Part shown: one piece after another, positions 56,933 through 64,000 of the stretch
Position numbering within the stretch: position 1 is the stretch's first letter
Layout: each line of letters starts with the position of its first letter
Assembly (NCBI RefSeq): GCF_001664485.1
Contig: NZ_CP013635.1
Location: 1 to 64,000 of the forward strand
DNA length: 64,000 bases
Direction of reading: 5' to 3'
Source of the DNA: Rhizobium sp. N324
Lineage (GTDB): Bacteria; Pseudomonadota; Alphaproteobacteria; Rhizobiales; Rhizobiaceae
The notes under the pieces: generated by a model
Databases searched by the model: none
What the model saw: only the letters and a program-made list of their open reading frames with translations
What the model was told of the DNA's origin: nothing
Translations under genes and position numbers: made by a program

Positions 56933-57193
56933 TTCACTGGAAGCAGATTTGCCAGAGTGGGAAATGGGTCAATAGGAACTGGCCACGCATCTGGATTAAG
57001 AGTTCCCGACATTCGTCGACCTGCGGCTCAGCCAAAATTTGTACGGCAACATCGCCTGTCGGCACTTTTGCGAGGCACAAGGCTTTCGCAACAACAGGCC
57101 GCCGGTTCGGATCCCTTCAAGGCAAGGGAACGATGCAGATACGATTTCGTCCGCGCATCAATTTCCTTGAAACCTGGCGTCAGGGCGCATATG
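56933..57193. other. Spacer before the toxin-antitoxin module
   Basis: No gene is supported. A frame runs through it in phase with the antitoxin but carries no recognisable protein sequence. The promoter for the toxin-antitoxin operon should lie at its end. Confidence 0.4.
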
Positions 57194-57234
57194 TTGATAT
57201 CAATGTCATCGTTTTTGCTAGATTGATATCAATG
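57194..57234. promoter_or_regulatory. Tandem operator of the toxin-antitoxin operon
   Basis: TTGATATCAATG occurs twice, at 57194-57205 and 57223-57234; each contains the perfect palindrome TTGATATCAA. They are 29 bases apart, close to three helical turns, and the second overlaps the antitoxin start codon. This suits cooperative binding by the antitoxin-toxin complex. Confidence 0.75.
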
Positions 57235-57486
57235 CCGGCGGTCACCATTCGCAATCTCTCTGATGAAACACATCGCGCCCTGCGGGTGCGAGCGGCTCAT
57301 CATGGCCGAAGCACAGAGGCCGAAATCCGTGACATTATCGAGGCCGCCGTTCGCCCATCTGAACGCGTGAAGCTCGGCTCTTTACTCGCGACCATTGGTC
57401 GTGATGCTGAGCTTTCCAATAGCGACGTTGAAGCCCTGCAGCAAAATCGCGATAAGGGGCCTGCTGAACCCATGACTTTCGAATGA
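57232..57486 (+). CDS. FitA/VapB-like ribbon-helix-helix antitoxin
   Basis: An 84-residue antitoxin. The N-terminal ribbon-helix-helix is PAVTIRNLSDETHRALRVRA, then AHHGRSTEAEIRDIIEAAV, typical of FitA-type antitoxins. The C-terminal 35 residues should wrap the toxin active site. ATG 57232 lies inside the second operator copy and has no ribosome site, so translation may be leaderless or weak. Its stop overlaps the toxin start (ATGA), fixing the operon. Confidence 0.85.
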   Translation: MPAVTIRNLSDETHRALRVRAAHHGRSTEAEIRDIIEAAVRPSERVKLGSLLATIGRDAELSNSDVEALQQNRDKGPAEPMTFE

Positions 57487-57902
57487 TCTTGTTGGACACC
57501 AACGTGATATCGGAGCCGTGGAAACCGGTTCCTGAGGGAGCGGTGGTCGCTTGGTTGGACGCCCAAACCCTCGAGACTCTCTTCCTTTCCGCAATAACAA
57601 TTGCCGAACTTCGTTTCGGGATCGCTGCTATGCCCTCAGGCAAACGGCAAACTATCCTTCGCGATCGCCTGGAGGATGAAGTGCTTCCGCATTTTGCCAA
57701 ACGCATCCTGCCTTTCGATTTTGCCGCCAGTCAATTCTACTCGGAACTGATGGCACGCGCTCGAGTAGCCGGGAAGGCGATCAGCAAGGCGGATGGATAT
57801 ATTGCAGCCACCGCAGCAGCGAACGGCTTTGCCGTCGCAACTCGCGACACAAGCCCTTTTGAGGCCGCTGGGTTGAAAGTGATTAACCCCTGGACTCCAT
57901 AA
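57483..57902 (+). CDS. PIN-domain toxin (VapC/FitB type)
   Basis: A 139-residue PIN-domain ribonuclease. MILLDTNVISE holds the first catalytic aspartate, TIAELRFGI the conserved glutamate, and SKADGYIAATAAANG and VATRDTSPF the later acidic residues. RNA cleavage, usually of tRNA or rRNA, is known for the family; the target here is unknown. It is translationally coupled to the antitoxin. Confidence 0.9.
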   Translation: MILLDTNVISEPWKPVPEGAVVAWLDAQTLETLFLSAITIAELRFGIAAMPSGKRQTILRDRLEDEVLPHFAKRILPFDFAASQFYSELMARARVAGKAISKADGYIAATAAANGFAVATRDTSPFEAAGLKVINPWTP

Positions 57903-58001
57903 ATATCAGGTAATTTCAGGTGCCCTCGGTCGACTTCCATCAAGGCGATCAAGCGAGGCCAACGTCGTCAAAGACGCGGGCGACCTCTCTCATGAGCCGG
58001 G

Positions 58002-59996
58002 CTACAAGGTGCGCGTTCGCCCGAATGACCGCAACAGCAGGTTAAGAGAGACGGCAACCTTGTCGATGTCGCGGATATCCCGCGAATATTGGCCGGTGTA
58101 GAGTTTGACAATCATGTTGTCGCGCGCAGCGCCGCTGAGTTCGAAATAGAGGTGCAGGTAATAGGCTTGCTTGTCGCCGCTGCGACTGACGCTCCGTCGT
58201 CGTTGAGTGACCTGCCCGAGCTCCGTTTTGAATGGGGCGAAGCCGGGCAATTTCAGCATGACCGATTTGGATTGAAATCGCGCCATGTTGGGGACTGCAA
58301 CGACCGCCTTATCAAGTGCCAGACTGACGATTTGGCCGGGGACATCGTCGACTGTAGCAGGCTCATCGAGCTTGAACGCATGAAACAGGCGCCGGGGTTT
58401 CTCAAAGCAGATGAGCGACGCGATGAGCAGGACGACGATGTTGATCCCTGACCACCAGGCCGCGACCGGCGAAAACTGGCCTTGCACATGCGACGTTTCC
58501 GGCACGACGTTGACCAGCAGACCAATGACGGTGACCGTGATCATGCTTGCGATCCAGGTGAAGCTGTAGCGATCGAACTGGTTTGCTTCGTTGCTGCTGC
58601 CCTTTGGCGTCACCCTGAACGGCTTGCCGAAGGGTCTCACCAGGCTGGAGACCACGGTCGGCAACATGCGGAATGTCGCAAAAGTCCCGACGGCACTTGA
58701 TATCACAGGCAGATAGCGCGTCGGCGTGATCCACAGCATCAGCATAAAATACGCCGCCAGCAGCGGCACCTGATGCGCGACATAATCGGCTATATCGGTG
58801 AAATAGAGCGGCAGCAGTCCGAACCAGAGATAGACGATGGGGACGAGCAAGATCGTGAAGCGGACCAGATACTGCACCAGCCATGAGGCCGGCAGGAACA
58901 TGATCCGTTGAAAGAGCGTCAATCCCGGGCCGCGCAGCGGACCATTGTACAGATAGAGGGTTTGAATACCCCCCTGACACCACCGTTCGCGCTGCACAAA
59001 GTAGCCGGTCAGGTTTTCGGCGGCCAGTCCCATCGATAGCCGCTCATTCAGATAGCGCGTCTTGTAGCCTTTGTTGAGCATGGAAAGAGTTGTCAGCAGG
59101 TCTTCCGTGATCGACTCGGTCGGAAATCCGCCTATTGCGTCGACGGCCTTGCGGCGGGCAATCGAGCATGACCCGCAGCAGAAGCTGACGTCCCAGGCGT
59201 CTCGGCTGGGGGCGATCTCATCGAAGAACAGGCGCTGCTCGTCCGGCCAGATATTCTCCAGGCCGAGGTTCGATTGCACCGGATCGACGTTGAAGAAATG
59301 TTGCGGCGTCTGGACGATGCCGATGCTGTCATCGCAAAAGAAGGGCAGCGTCCGGCGAAGGAAATGGCGATAGGGAACAAAATCGGCGTCGAAGATTGCA
59401 ATGAACTCGCCCGAACTGACCTTCAGCCCATTGTTCATATTGCCGGCTTTGGCATGGCTGTTGTCGCCGCGCGTGACGTGGATGACGTTCTTCTCCTCGC
59501 AATAGGCCTTCAGCCAATCCCGGCGTTGATCGTCAAGCACATACACGTTCAATTTGTCGGCGGGATAATCCAGCGAGCGGGCGCCGATGATAGTTCGCTC
59601 GAGCACGTCGAGCGGCTCGTTATAGGTGGGAATGAAAACATCAACAGTCGGCAACTCACGCTGGTCCCGCGCAAAGAAAACGCGCGCCAGCCTGTCCGCT
59701 TCTGCGCTCCGGTCGACGTAGCGGCTCATCAATACCAGAAAAAGGATGACTTCGACGCAGGCCAGGACCTCGACCGCAAAGAGCATCCAGACCCAGTAGA
59801 AACTCGGACCGCCGTCGGGATAGGGAAGCACTGTCTCCGTCAGGCGCCAGTACATGTATCGCAATGCGACTGCGGCGACGAAGGCGCAGGTCACCGCCCG
59901 TGTCCAGGTGTGACGGCGCGACCAATTGAACGGCCCCAGGAAAAAGAAGGCCAGAACGGCAAAGGTCGGAATCAGCGCTACAAGATACTGAACCAC
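58002..59996 (-). CDS. bgsA: Membrane glycosyltransferase, mixed-linkage beta-glucan synthase (BgsA-like)
   Basis: A 664-residue processive family 2 glycosyltransferase related to bacterial cellulose synthase. The catalytic motifs are DD (155-156), DAD (203-205), TED (297-299) and QRERW (335-339). About seven membrane helices flank the cytoplasmic domain. The C-terminal about 110 residues follow the last helix; in S. meliloti BgsA this region binds cyclic di-GMP. A membrane-fusion gene upstream in the same operon matches the bgsBA arrangement. GTG 59996 overlaps the upstream gene by 19 bases. Curdlan-type or cellulose-like specificity is the alternative. Confidence 0.78.
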   Translation of the reverse strand: MVQYLVALIPTFAVLAFFFLGPFNWSRRHTWTRAVTCAFVAAVALRYMYWRLTETVLPYPDGGPSFYWVWMLFAVEVLACVEVILFLVLMSRYVDRSAEADRLARVFFARDQRELPTVDVFIPTYNEPLDVLERTIIGARSLDYPADKLNVYVLDDQRRDWLKAYCEEKNVIHVTRGDNSHAKAGNMNNGLKVSSGEFIAIFDADFVPYRHFLRRTLPFFCDDSIGIVQTPQHFFNVDPVQSNLGLENIWPDEQRLFFDEIAPSRDAWDVSFCCGSCSIARRKAVDAIGGFPTESITEDLLTTLSMLNKGYKTRYLNERLSMGLAAENLTGYFVQRERWCQGGIQTLYLYNGPLRGPGLTLFQRIMFLPASWLVQYLVRFTILLVPIVYLWFGLLPLYFTDIADYVAHQVPLLAAYFMLMLWITPTRYLPVISSAVGTFATFRMLPTVVSSLVRPFGKPFRVTPKGSSNEANQFDRYSFTWIASMITVTVIGLLVNVVPETSHVQGQFSPVAAWWSGINIVVLLIASLICFEKPRRLFHAFKLDEPATVDDVPGQIVSLALDKAVVAVPNMARFQSKSVMLKLPGFAPFKTELGQVTQRRRSVSRSGDKQAYYLHLYFELSGAARDNMIVKLYTGQYSRDIRDIDKVAVSLNLLLRSFGRTRTL

Positions 59997-61243
59997 AGGT
60001 TTTTGACCCAGTTGGATAGGTTGATGCCGTGTTTGGAAAACCGCACCTGCACTGTGCGTCCAACCTGGCAGGAGTTCGCAAAGTCGTCGTTCATGAAGGA
60101 TGGATCGAGGCGAACCCGAATGCGGGCATTGCGTTGTGTCGACGGCGGCAAACTGGCGGCGAAGGAATCGGTCTCGATCGAAGCCGAGCTGCCTCTGACG
60201 GAGATGACCGTGCCCTTGAAGACATCGCTGCGGCCGAACAAGCGAACCTGCGCGACCAGCCCCGGATAGATCTCGTCATAATTGACCTCAGGAACAAGGA
60301 TATCCACGAACAGCTCTCGACAGTCCAGAAGGCGCATCAGCTCGTCGTTCAGCACCACGTTGGAACCGTTGACGATACTCCTGGTCCAAACAACGCCGTC
60401 GAATGGCGCTCGTGCGGTTGCGGATTCAAGGCTGCTGACGCGGTCTGCCTCTTTGACCAGCTGCTTTTGAACTTCGGCGGCTCGCGTCTCATTTTCCGCT
60501 ATGCGCGAGTTCAAGTCGTTGATGCGAACGATGACCTCGTCCTCGCGTTGTCGCGAATAGGGCACGTCATTCTGTCCGTCGCCGAAGACAAAGATGCCCT
60601 GGCGAACGGCATTGAGCCTTTGTTGCAATTGATCGACAGTCAGATTGCTGATTTCGACCTCGCCGCCGGTCGCAGCTCCAGCGGCACGCGCGGCCTCAAC
60701 CAGCTTCTGCGTCAGAATGCCTTTTGACTCGAGCTGCATCCGGCGGCTCAGGTCAACCTGCGCGACCAGATCCTGCGCTTGCGACACTTCGACTTTCTTC
60801 CGCAGGATTTCGACTTCGCGTTCGAGATTGGCAATGGTGGTCTGCTTGTAGACTTCCAATCTGGCAGACAATTCCTCGCGAAGCGCGGAGAGTTCCTCCC
60901 GTTCTTTTTTCAGCGCCGCGACGCGGTCGAGCGCTGTATTGCGATCTGCCTCGAGCGACGCGAGGATTGCGCGATTGACGCGCGTATTTCTGATTTCTGC
61001 GAGGGATTGTCCTGCTTTGACCGGGCTGCCGGCCTTGAGGGGTTCTTCCGCGATCGTGCCGTCGATCGGGGCATTCACGACAGCAAACCGCGCATTGACC
61101 GTGCCATCTAGGCTGGTAAAGCCAGTGATCGTCGGCAATGACACGACAGTCACGAGTGTCAGCAGCAGCAGGCCGACAATAATGCGCGTGATGCGATGGT
61201 TCCAGATCATGTTGGCATCCGAGATGATCGCTTCTGCAGCCAT
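59978..61243 (-). CDS. bgsB: HlyD-like membrane fusion protein (BgsB-like)
   Basis: A 421-residue periplasmic adaptor. One membrane helix lies near residues 17-35. A lipoyl-like half follows (VNAPIDGTIAEEPLKAGSPV), then a long coiled coil (about 85-270), the second lipoyl half (ARAPFDGVVWTRSIVNGSNV) and a beta-barrel (LVAQVRLFGRSDVFKGTVIS). It should help carry the glucan polymer across the periplasm for the synthase encoded next. The ribosome site at 61243 is weak; an in-frame ATG 33 bases downstream (MIWNHRITR) is possible. Confidence 0.8.
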   Translation of the reverse strand: MAAEAIISDANMIWNHRITRIIVGLLLLTLVTVVSLPTITGFTSLDGTVNARFAVVNAPIDGTIAEEPLKAGSPVKAGQSLAEIRNTRVNRAILASLEADRNTALDRVAALKKEREELSALREELSARLEVYKQTTIANLEREVEILRKKVEVSQAQDLVAQVDLSRRMQLESKGILTQKLVEAARAAGAATGGEVEISNLTVDQLQQRLNAVRQGIFVFGDGQNDVPYSRQREDEVIVRINDLNSRIAENETRAAEVQKQLVKEADRVSSLESATARAPFDGVVWTRSIVNGSNVVLNDELMRLLDCRELFVDILVPEVNYDEIYPGLVAQVRLFGRSDVFKGTVISVRGSSASIETDSFAASLPPSTQRNARIRVRLDPSFMNDDFANSCQVGRTVQVRFSKHGINLSNWVKNLWFSIL

Positions 61244-61534
61244 CCGCCGCTATCGAACCGGCACAAACGGATGCAACTCATTCTTGCATAAATTAGCGTA
61301 TCGAAAATTAGTAGACAAGAGAGGACCACAACGCTGCGACAGAAACAGTTCGGCTGTGGAGGAAACGCCGCCGGGGGAGGCTTGGCACCCGCATCGATGC
61401 GGGGCTGGGGCATGGTCAAGCCATCTGCGGCGTGACGACTGACGTGACAGGGTGCTGGAAATCACTGCGCCGCGCCTGATAGCGCTACCGTCTCATCCGG
61501 ACAGAAACATAATTCCCCGCGATCTTATTTCTAA
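61244..61534. other. Upstream region of the glucan synthase operon
   Basis: No gene. It should contain the bgsBA promoter. I see no clear operator or -35/-10 pair. Confidence 0.4.
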
Positions 61535-61570
61535 TGGGCATCGCATGAAACTCGATTCATGCGATGCCCA
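61535..61570 (-). terminator. Strong hairpin after the small protein gene
   Basis: A 15-bp perfect stem (TGGGCATCGCATGAA with TTCATGCGATGCCCA) and a 6-base loop, 60 bases beyond the stop of the 66-codon gene on the minus strand. The T-tract is weak (TTAGAAAT), so it may equally be a dispersed palindrome. Confidence 0.5.
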
Positions 61571-61629
61571 TCAGTTCTTTGTTTTGCGTGTTGTTATCCC
61601 GGAACCGCCGCACGTCCGGCCGACGGGCA

Positions 61630-61830
61630 TTAATGCGGTCGAAGCTTTTTGGTCGCGATCAGCATGACGAGATCTTCGGAGGCGTCTGCGAGCTCCAATG
61701 CCAATTCCGCAGCCGACCATCCCCGTTTCTGCAAACCGACGAGCATTTCCACCATCGCGACTTCGACCTCTCGTCTGCAGTTCGAAATCGGCTTCAATTC
61801 GATATGTTTCTCATCACATGCAGTGGTCAT
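61630..61830 (-). CDS. Small hypothetical protein (66 residues)
   Basis: A 66-residue cytoplasmic protein. It has a polar start with two cysteines and then a helical C-terminal half (VEMLVGLQKRGWSAAELALE; LADASEDLVMLIATKK) that looks like a compact three-helix unit. No known family comes to mind. ATG 61830 is preceded by GGAGG at five bases, an ideal ribosome site, and this decides the start; the frame upstream is open but not protein-like. It is monocistronic, between the glucan operon and the AraC gene. Confidence 0.65.
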   Translation of the reverse strand: MTTACDEKHIELKPISNCRREVEVAMVEMLVGLQKRGWSAAELALELADASEDLVMLIATKKLRPH

Positions 61831-62131
61831 CTCAGCCTCCGTTCTGCCACAGCAAAGGGCAGCGTCGCAAAAATTCGCCAGTGGGTGGATATGGTAAGGG
61901 TTGCGTGCAAGCCTCGGCCTATTACGCATCGACACAGGCGGCCTCGGCCTGCGCGCAACCCTTCGCGCCCTTATTTGCCGATGTCCGGCCTCAGGAGCGT
62001 CTCGCATGAAGGTGAGCAGGGGAAGCCCGCACGACCGGCGACAGGAATTTGTCCTGGCGCCTGTGGGTTGTGCGGAGAAGAATTCCTGCCGTAAGCCGAT
62101 GCTCGCGCAAAGCGCGCAGGAATATTGCCCC
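61831..62131. other. Spacer, no gene seen
   Basis: No supported coding sequence. It contains a short hairpin (CAGGA-ATTTG-TCCTG, about 62041-62055). Confidence 0.4.
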
Positions 62132-62149
62132 GATAGGTCACGACCTATC
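62132..62149. promoter_or_regulatory. 18-bp palindrome upstream of the AraC gene
   Basis: GATAGGTCACGACCTATC has two perfect 8-base arms around AC. It lies 335 bases upstream of the AraC-type gene in an otherwise gene-free stretch. The binding protein is unknown. Confidence 0.45.
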
Positions 62150-62483
62150 CTCCTCTGCTTGCATATTTTGTTCTGATTTATGTCGTTTCACGTTGAAAGT
62201 GCTTTGCACCGGCAAGTGACTGTCTGGGCTTTCCGACCGTCCTTCGGAATTAACCATTGCTTATTTAGATACAGGAACAGGACGCAATTGTCGTTATCGC
62301 CGCATCCCGAAAATTATCGGTCCGTCCATTTCTGCTCGCAGGAGAATATGATAATCAGCTTATACACGTAGAGCTTCAGTCGATTCGGCCGATCGGATGG
62401 GTTCCGCCGACGCTACAGCCGGCAAAACGATTGCTTGCTTCAGTTTCAACAGCCCGGATCGGCTTATGCGCTGGAGGAATTGC

Positions 62484-63626
62484 ATGGTTACGGAGTCTGG
62501 AGACGACCCCGCTGCTGGACGGGAATGGCCGGCCCATTTGGAGCGGCGGCGCTGGCCGCGCGAACCGTCTCCGCAGAAAGAACATCGGGCGGACGTTCCG
62601 CCGCCACTGGTGCCCTTGCGATTTTCAACGCGGGATCTGCCGCCGAAAGAACAGTTCCAGTCCTGGCGATCGCACATGGCGCCGCTTATCGATGTTCATC
62701 TGCCGGACGGAAAATCAGAGGACGACGGCTTTCTTGCGGAACAGACCGGCTGGCAGCTCGGCGATCTCCTCATCGTCCAGCAGCGCGCACAGGCATGCAG
62801 CTATATTCGCGATCAGGCCATGCTGCGATCGAGCCCAATCGATCACTGGAACGTCGGCGTGCTTCGCAGCGGCCGGGCCTGGACCGAAGCCAATCGCCAT
62901 GTCACGGAGACCGGCCCGGGTGAGATATTTTTCAGGTCTCTTGGTTATCCCTACCGCGGACGGATGACCGATTCAGCCGCCGTGCTCGTCTTCCTGCCCT
63001 ATGAGTTGTTGACCCGTGACGCGCCTCTTCTGCAGAACGCCCACAACATCGCTCTCTCCGGTAGCCTGGCCGAGTTGCTCGTCAGCTATATCGATGGCCT
63101 GGAAGCGAACCTCAGCAATTTGACGGTGGAGGAGATGCCGCGGATCGTCCGGACGATCGGCGATATGGTCATTGCATGCGCTGCCTCGTCCGCCAGTTTG
63201 GATCGCGGGCAGGAGCAGACCAATATGGGGCTGATGGAGCGGGCGCATCGCTATATTCACCTCAATCTTCATTCAGACAGCTTGACGCCCGACGTCATGT
63301 GCCGGGCGCTTGGTATTTCGCGCACGCGGCTCTACCAATTGTTCGAAACGAGCGGGGGCGTCTTCAACTACATTCGCAAACGTCGATTGCTCCAAGCCTA
63401 TGCGGATCTTACCAACCCGACCGACAACAGGCCGATCTCGGAAATTGCCGAGGCCGCCGGCTTCGACGTTGCCGCCAATTTCACGCGCGCCTTCAGCCAT
63501 GAATTCGGGCTCAGCCCGCGTGAAGTCCGAAAGACAGGAGCAACGGAGCGCCCGGCTATCTCCGCACCACGTTCCATGCAACGGTTTGGGGCAACGATCG
63601 GCGATTGGCTGACACCCGCAGGTTGA
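62484..63626 (+). CDS. AraC-family transcriptional regulator
   Basis: A 380-residue regulator. The N-terminal sensor region (about 40-240) resembles the AraC_binding-like domain of rhizobial regulators (PPLVPLRFSTRDLPPKEQFQ, SWRSHMAPLIDVHLPDG). The C-terminal double helix-turn-helix is MERAHRYIHLNLHSDSLTPD, VMCRALGISRTRLYQLFETS and PISEIAEAAGFDVAANFTRA with the FGLSPREVRK end. ATG 62484 was chosen for GGAGGAAT six bases upstream; an ATG at 62397 lacks one. Its target is not evident. Confidence 0.88.
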   Translation: MVTESGDDPAAGREWPAHLERRRWPREPSPQKEHRADVPPPLVPLRFSTRDLPPKEQFQSWRSHMAPLIDVHLPDGKSEDDGFLAEQTGWQLGDLLIVQQRAQACSYIRDQAMLRSSPIDHWNVGVLRSGRAWTEANRHVTETGPGEIFFRSLGYPYRGRMTDSAAVLVFLPYELLTRDAPLLQNAHNIALSGSLAELLVSYIDGLEANLSNLTVEEMPRIVRTIGDMVIACAASSASLDRGQEQTNMGLMERAHRYIHLNLHSDSLTPDVMCRALGISRTRLYQLFETSGGVFNYIRKRRLLQAYADLTNPTDNRPISEIAEAAGFDVAANFTRAFSHEFGLSPREVRKTGATERPAISAPRSMQRFGATIGDWLTPAG

Positions 63627-63699
63627 TGCGGTATATGTCGAAGCTTTCCCGAACAACCACGCAAATGTCACCCGCCCTTTGGCGGTCAAACCTTTCGAT

Positions 63700-64000
63700 T
63701 TAGGTGACGACATTCGGAAGCGCTTCACCTTGAAGCGCCCGTCGCGCTCTTTCGACGGCCTGCTCTTGCAAAGCATCCAGCGACATGTTGGATCGCCAGG
63801 CTACGTGCGGCGTGAAGACAGCGTTTGGTGCTTGACGAAGCGGATGATCGGCGCGGAGTGGTTCCTGAGCAAATGTATCGAGACCCGCACCGGCAATCGA
63901 GCCTGCGATGAGAGCGGCAGCCAATGCATCCTCGTCGATCAAACCGCCGCGCGAAACATTTACAATGACAGCGTTTCGGCGCGTGCGCCCGAGCACCTCG
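63700..64000 (-). CDS. D-2-hydroxyacid dehydrogenase, C-terminal part (cut by window edge)
   Basis: The last 100 residues of a D-isomer-specific 2-hydroxyacid dehydrogenase. NAVIVNVSRGGLIDEDALAA is the end of the NAD-binding domain, GAGLDTFAQEP holds the catalytic glutamate, and FTPHVAW the catalytic histidine. The gene continues beyond position 64000 upstream, so the start is not seen. Substrates in the family include glyoxylate, hydroxypyruvate and phosphoglycerate. Confidence 0.88.
   Translation of the reverse strand, partial: EVLGRTRRNAVIVNVSRGGLIDEDALAAALIAGSIAGAGLDTFAQEPLRADHPLRQAPNAVFTPHVAWRSNMSLDALQEQAVERARRALQGEALPNVVT

Noticed and set aside
56929..57231. N-terminal extension of the antitoxin
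   Set aside because: The in-frame sequence upstream of the internal ATG is not protein-like, and ribbon-helix-helix antitoxins of this type start at MPAVTIRNL.

Overview
The window comes from a Rhizobium of the R. leguminosarum / R. etli complex. The evidence is the high-GC rhizobial codon use, the alphaproteobacterial GC-rich palindromic repeats and the family content. panC-panB beside divergent oxyR-katG is an arrangement I recall from large repABC plasmids of these species (p42f, pRL12 type). Two copies of a 16-bp palindrome that fits the repABC parS pattern lie at 30279-30343. A secondary replicon is therefore likely, but no repABC operon, rRNA, tRNA or CRISPR array is visible.

Layout. 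1-7.2 kb: cytochrome c peroxidase plus chemoreceptor, a ProQ/FinO-domain protein, panCB and a TadG-like vWA protein. 7.4-10.7 kb: oxyR/katG. 11.0-17.1 kb: two NTF2-fold secreted proteins, a four-gene two-component cluster (two histidine kinases, one NarL-type regulator, one lone receiver) and an HxlR regulator. 17.3-21.4 kb: an acyl-CoA cluster (MDR reductase, hot-dog thioesterase, AMP-forming ligase, thiolase lacking its second cysteine). 22-25.7 kb: NmrA-like protein, secreted cupin, Met/Cys PLP enzyme and YihY membrane protein.

25.9-33.4 kb is an accessory island. It holds a nest of decayed palindromic repeats, an IS1182-type element inserted inside one repeat, the parS-like pair, a frameshifted pcm gene, and an rtcB-like RNA ligase gene preceded by a sequence that folds into a three-way junction.

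33.9-48.6 kb is a D-apiose/D-apionate catabolic locus. A ribose-type ABC importer (binding protein, DUF2291 lipoprotein, ATPase, permease) brings in the sugar. ApsD oxidises it, ApnL opens the lactone, ApnO makes 3-oxo-isoapionate, OiaK phosphorylates it, and the RuBisCO-like protein OiaX splits it to glycolate and 3-phosphoglycerate. A DhaK/DhaL kinase, a TIM-like isomerase and an RpiB-like isomerase form an apparent tetrulose-phosphate side arm. A FadR-type GntR regulator is divergent, and the same 13-base motif occurs in front of both catabolic transcription units.

48.7-56.9 kb: a LacI-controlled beta-fructoside importer with a cytoplasmic GH32 enzyme. Its ATPase gene survives only as about 27 codons at a deletion junction. 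This is followed by a TetR/saccharopine-dehydrogenase-like pair. 57.2-64 kb: a FitAB/VapBC toxin-antitoxin module, a bgsBA-like mixed-linkage beta-glucan synthase operon, a 66-residue conserved-looking small protein, an AraC regulator and a 2-hydroxyacid dehydrogenase cut by the window edge.
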